Part shown: one piece after another, positions 6,399 through 7,416 of the stretch
Position numbering within the stretch: the first letter of the stretch is position 1
Layout: every line of letters begins with the position of its first letter
Source of the DNA: Flavobacteriaceae bacterium
Lineage (GTDB): Bacteria; Bacteroidota; Bacteroidia; Flavobacteriales; Flavobacteriaceae
Assembly: GCA_002729755.1 (NCBI GenBank)
Contig: PBYT01000029.1
Span: 1-7,416 of the forward strand
Length of the DNA stretch: 7,416 nucleotides
Reading direction: 5' to 3'
Translations under genes and position numbers: made by a program
Notes under the pieces: generated by a model
Database searches by the model: none
What the model was told of the DNA's origin: nothing
Seen by the model: the letters and a program-made list of their open reading frames with translations, nothing else

Positions 6399-6635
6399 AT
6401 GAAACTTGCATCCCTGAAAAGCGGACGTGACGGACGTTTCGTAGTAGTGAATAAAACCATGAACCGCTATGTGTTTGTTACTGAAGAGGTCAGAATGCTG
6501 GAAATCATTGCCGATGGTCTGCAAAGTACCGAATTTGTGAAATATGGTGACTGAGTTAGCATTGAAATACTGGACTCAAAAGGGCAGCCTGTTTTCGGCG
6601 AAATCAAGCAGCAAGTGCAGCCATATCGTAACTAA
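6399..6635 (+). pseudogene. Second FAH gene: large in-frame deletion plus a TGA stop
   Basis: From ATG 6399 the frame starts as a normal FAH, MKLASLKSGRDGRFVVVNK. After TEEV (codon 31, about 6491) it passes directly to the family C-terminus, RMLEIIADGLQSTEFVKYGD. A TGA follows at 6552-6554, and the same frame continues VSIEILDSKGQPVFGEIKQ to a TAA at 6633-6635. The ends align with residues 1-33 and 280-322 of the intact FAH at 1065, so about 245 codons are gone, including every metal-binding residue. The TGA stands where relatives have Arg (GDRV), which fits a CGA-to-TGA change. AGGAA at 6386-6390 is still a usable ribosome site. By eye the ends differ at roughly half of positions from the copy at 1065, so this is an old paralogue, not a fresh duplicate. 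The product would be an inert peptide of 51 residues. Confidence 0.92.
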
Positions 6636-6662
6636 AACAGTTAGGCCATCGAGAAGTAAAAC

Positions 6663-7310
6663 ATGCTAAAGTTATACGGTTATTATCGCTCATCTGCGGC
6701 TTACCGCGTTCGTATTGCCTTGGAACTCAAATCCCTGAATTGGGAATCTGTTCCAGTTAACTTGCAATTCGGGGAACAAAAAAAAGAATCCTTTAGTCAA
6801 CACAACCCGCAGGGATTGGTTCCGATGCTGGAGTCAAGCGGCCAATTTTTTGCTCAATCACTTGCCATCATTGAGTATCTTGAGGAACTGCATCCAGAAC
6901 CTCCACTTTTGCCGTCCGGTACAGCGCAACGAGCACGGGTCCGCGGGATGGCTCACCAAATTGCGATGGAGATGCACCCCTTAAATAATTTGCGAGTTCT
7001 CAAGTATTTGGAAAATGAATTGGGTTTGAATGAAGAAAAAAAAACTTCTTGGTATCAGCACTGGATTGCGGAGGGTTTTAGGTCGCTGGAAAAAACACTG
7101 AAAATTTACGGCAGTGAAGGTCAATTTTGTTTTGGAGAATCCCTGAGCCTGGTGGATGTATGTCTGATCCCGCAGGTTTATAACGGTCTGCGCTTCAATT
7201 GTGATTTTTCCGGATATCCATTAATTAAGTCCATCTGGGATCACTGCATGACTCTTGACGCATTCAGACATGCGTCTCCGGAAGCTCAGCCCGATGCTCC
7301 GGAAGAATAG
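6663..7310 (+). CDS. maiA: Maleylacetoacetate isomerase (zeta-class glutathione S-transferase)
   Basis: The enzyme converts maleylacetoacetate to fumarylacetoacetate with glutathione, the step between homogentisate ring cleavage and FAH. The 215 residues are the normal length. The thioredoxin-like domain (1-80) has the zeta motif as SSAAYRVRIAL (10-20), NPQGLVPML (48-56) and the glutathione-binding QS pair (65-66) in AQSLAIIEYLEE. The helical domain has MEMHPLNNLRVLKYL (102-116) and LSLVDVCLIPQVYN (161-174), both typical. Zeta enzymes of animals and plants have SSCxWRVRIAL; Ala and Tyr in place of Cys and Trp are common in bacterial members. GAGAAG at 6651-6656 serves as a modest ribosome site. 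The gene follows the FAH remnant by 27 bases in what was probably one operon with HPPD. Confidence 0.93.
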   Translation: MLKLYGYYRSSAAYRVRIALELKSLNWESVPVNLQFGEQKKESFSQHNPQGLVPMLESSGQFFAQSLAIIEYLEELHPEPPLLPSGTAQRARVRGMAHQIAMEMHPLNNLRVLKYLENELGLNEEKKTSWYQHWIAEGFRSLEKTLKIYGSEGQFCFGESLSLVDVCLIPQVYNGLRFNCDFSGYPLIKSIWDHCMTLDAFRHASPEAQPDAPEE

Positions 7311-7311
7311 A

Positions 7312-7416
7312 TTCCTGTTGGCAATCGGTGCATTTGTGTTTGCACTGGGACGCAGGCGACTGAGCTGGGTTACTCTCTACCGCGTACTTGTTGAATCCGC
7401 GCAAACGACTGCGATG
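7312..7416 (+). pseudogene. Internal fragment of a TRAP transporter large permease, N-terminus missing
   Basis: Frame 1 after the isomerase stop reads FLLAIGAFVFALGRRRLSWVTLYRVLVESAQTTAM and runs off the window. This looks like the middle of a DctM-type permease (usual form: EAAAIGAFGA, then RRRLSW and ETxRTTAM), a region normally some 280 residues into the protein. Nothing upstream encodes the missing part: the frame enters the end of the isomerase gene, where ATG 7294 gives only six extra codons. It is therefore either a truncated permease gene or a rearrangement joint. A genuine new gene starting at 7294 that happens to resemble DctM cannot be excluded from 35 codons. Confidence 0.6.

Noticed and set aside
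6552..6554. TGA in the FAH remnant as a selenocysteine codon
   Set aside because: The position is Arg in relatives, no selenocysteine-type hairpin is evident after it, and the catalytic core is deleted anyway.
6663..7310. Missing Cys/Trp in the zeta motif as a sign of an inactive isomerase
   Set aside because: SSAAYRVRIAL-type variants are common in bacterial zeta-class enzymes, and the glutathione-binding QS pair and the HPLNNLRVL region are intact.

Overview
The window is an aromatic-acid catabolic region of a bacterium, very probably a Pseudomonadota. The best guess is a gammaproteobacterium with an AT-leaning genome. This rests on the gene families, the strong AGGAG-type ribosome sites and the use of a TRAP transporter, not on any marker gene. 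Every recognisable gene is on the + strand. No tRNA, rRNA, IS element or CRISPR array is visible.

Layout. (1) 1-141: C-terminal tail of a TRAP transporter large permease (DctM type). (2) 227-912: a broken FAD-dependent aromatic hydroxylase with a frameshift in an A-tract and its C-terminal part missing. An unassigned remnant of about 66 codons follows, to 1046. (3) 1065-4664: three intact genes, namely a fumarylacetoacetate-hydrolase (FAH) family protein, a two-domain extradiol dioxygenase of the BphC type and an MhpA-like FAD hydroxylase. (4) 4665-4743: a spacer with a 7+7 bp dyad overlapping a plausible sigma70 promoter. (5) 4744-7310: 4-hydroxyphenylpyruvate dioxygenase (HPPD), a single-domain VOC protein, a second FAH gene reduced to its two ends, and maleylacetoacetate isomerase (zeta-class GST). 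(6) 7312-7416: an internal piece of a TRAP large permease, joined directly after the isomerase gene and running off the window.

How the genes may work together. The block from 4744 to 7310 is a tyrosine/homogentisate route: HPPD makes homogentisate, and the isomerase and an FAH process the ring-cleavage product. Homogentisate 1,2-dioxygenase is not in the window. The local FAH copy is dead, so the final hydrolysis would depend on the intact FAH at 1065 or on a gene elsewhere. The block from 1065 to 4664 reads as a second route: hydroxylation of a phenolic acid to a catechol, extradiol (meta) cleavage, and C-C bond hydrolysis by an FAH-family enzyme in place of the usual alpha/beta hydrolase. 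That last step is inference.

The main message is a region in flux. At least two genes are broken and a third is probably a fragment. There are two FAD hydroxylases (one dead), two FAHs (one dead) and permease pieces at both ends. The intact three-gene block sits inside what looks like an older homogentisate cluster.
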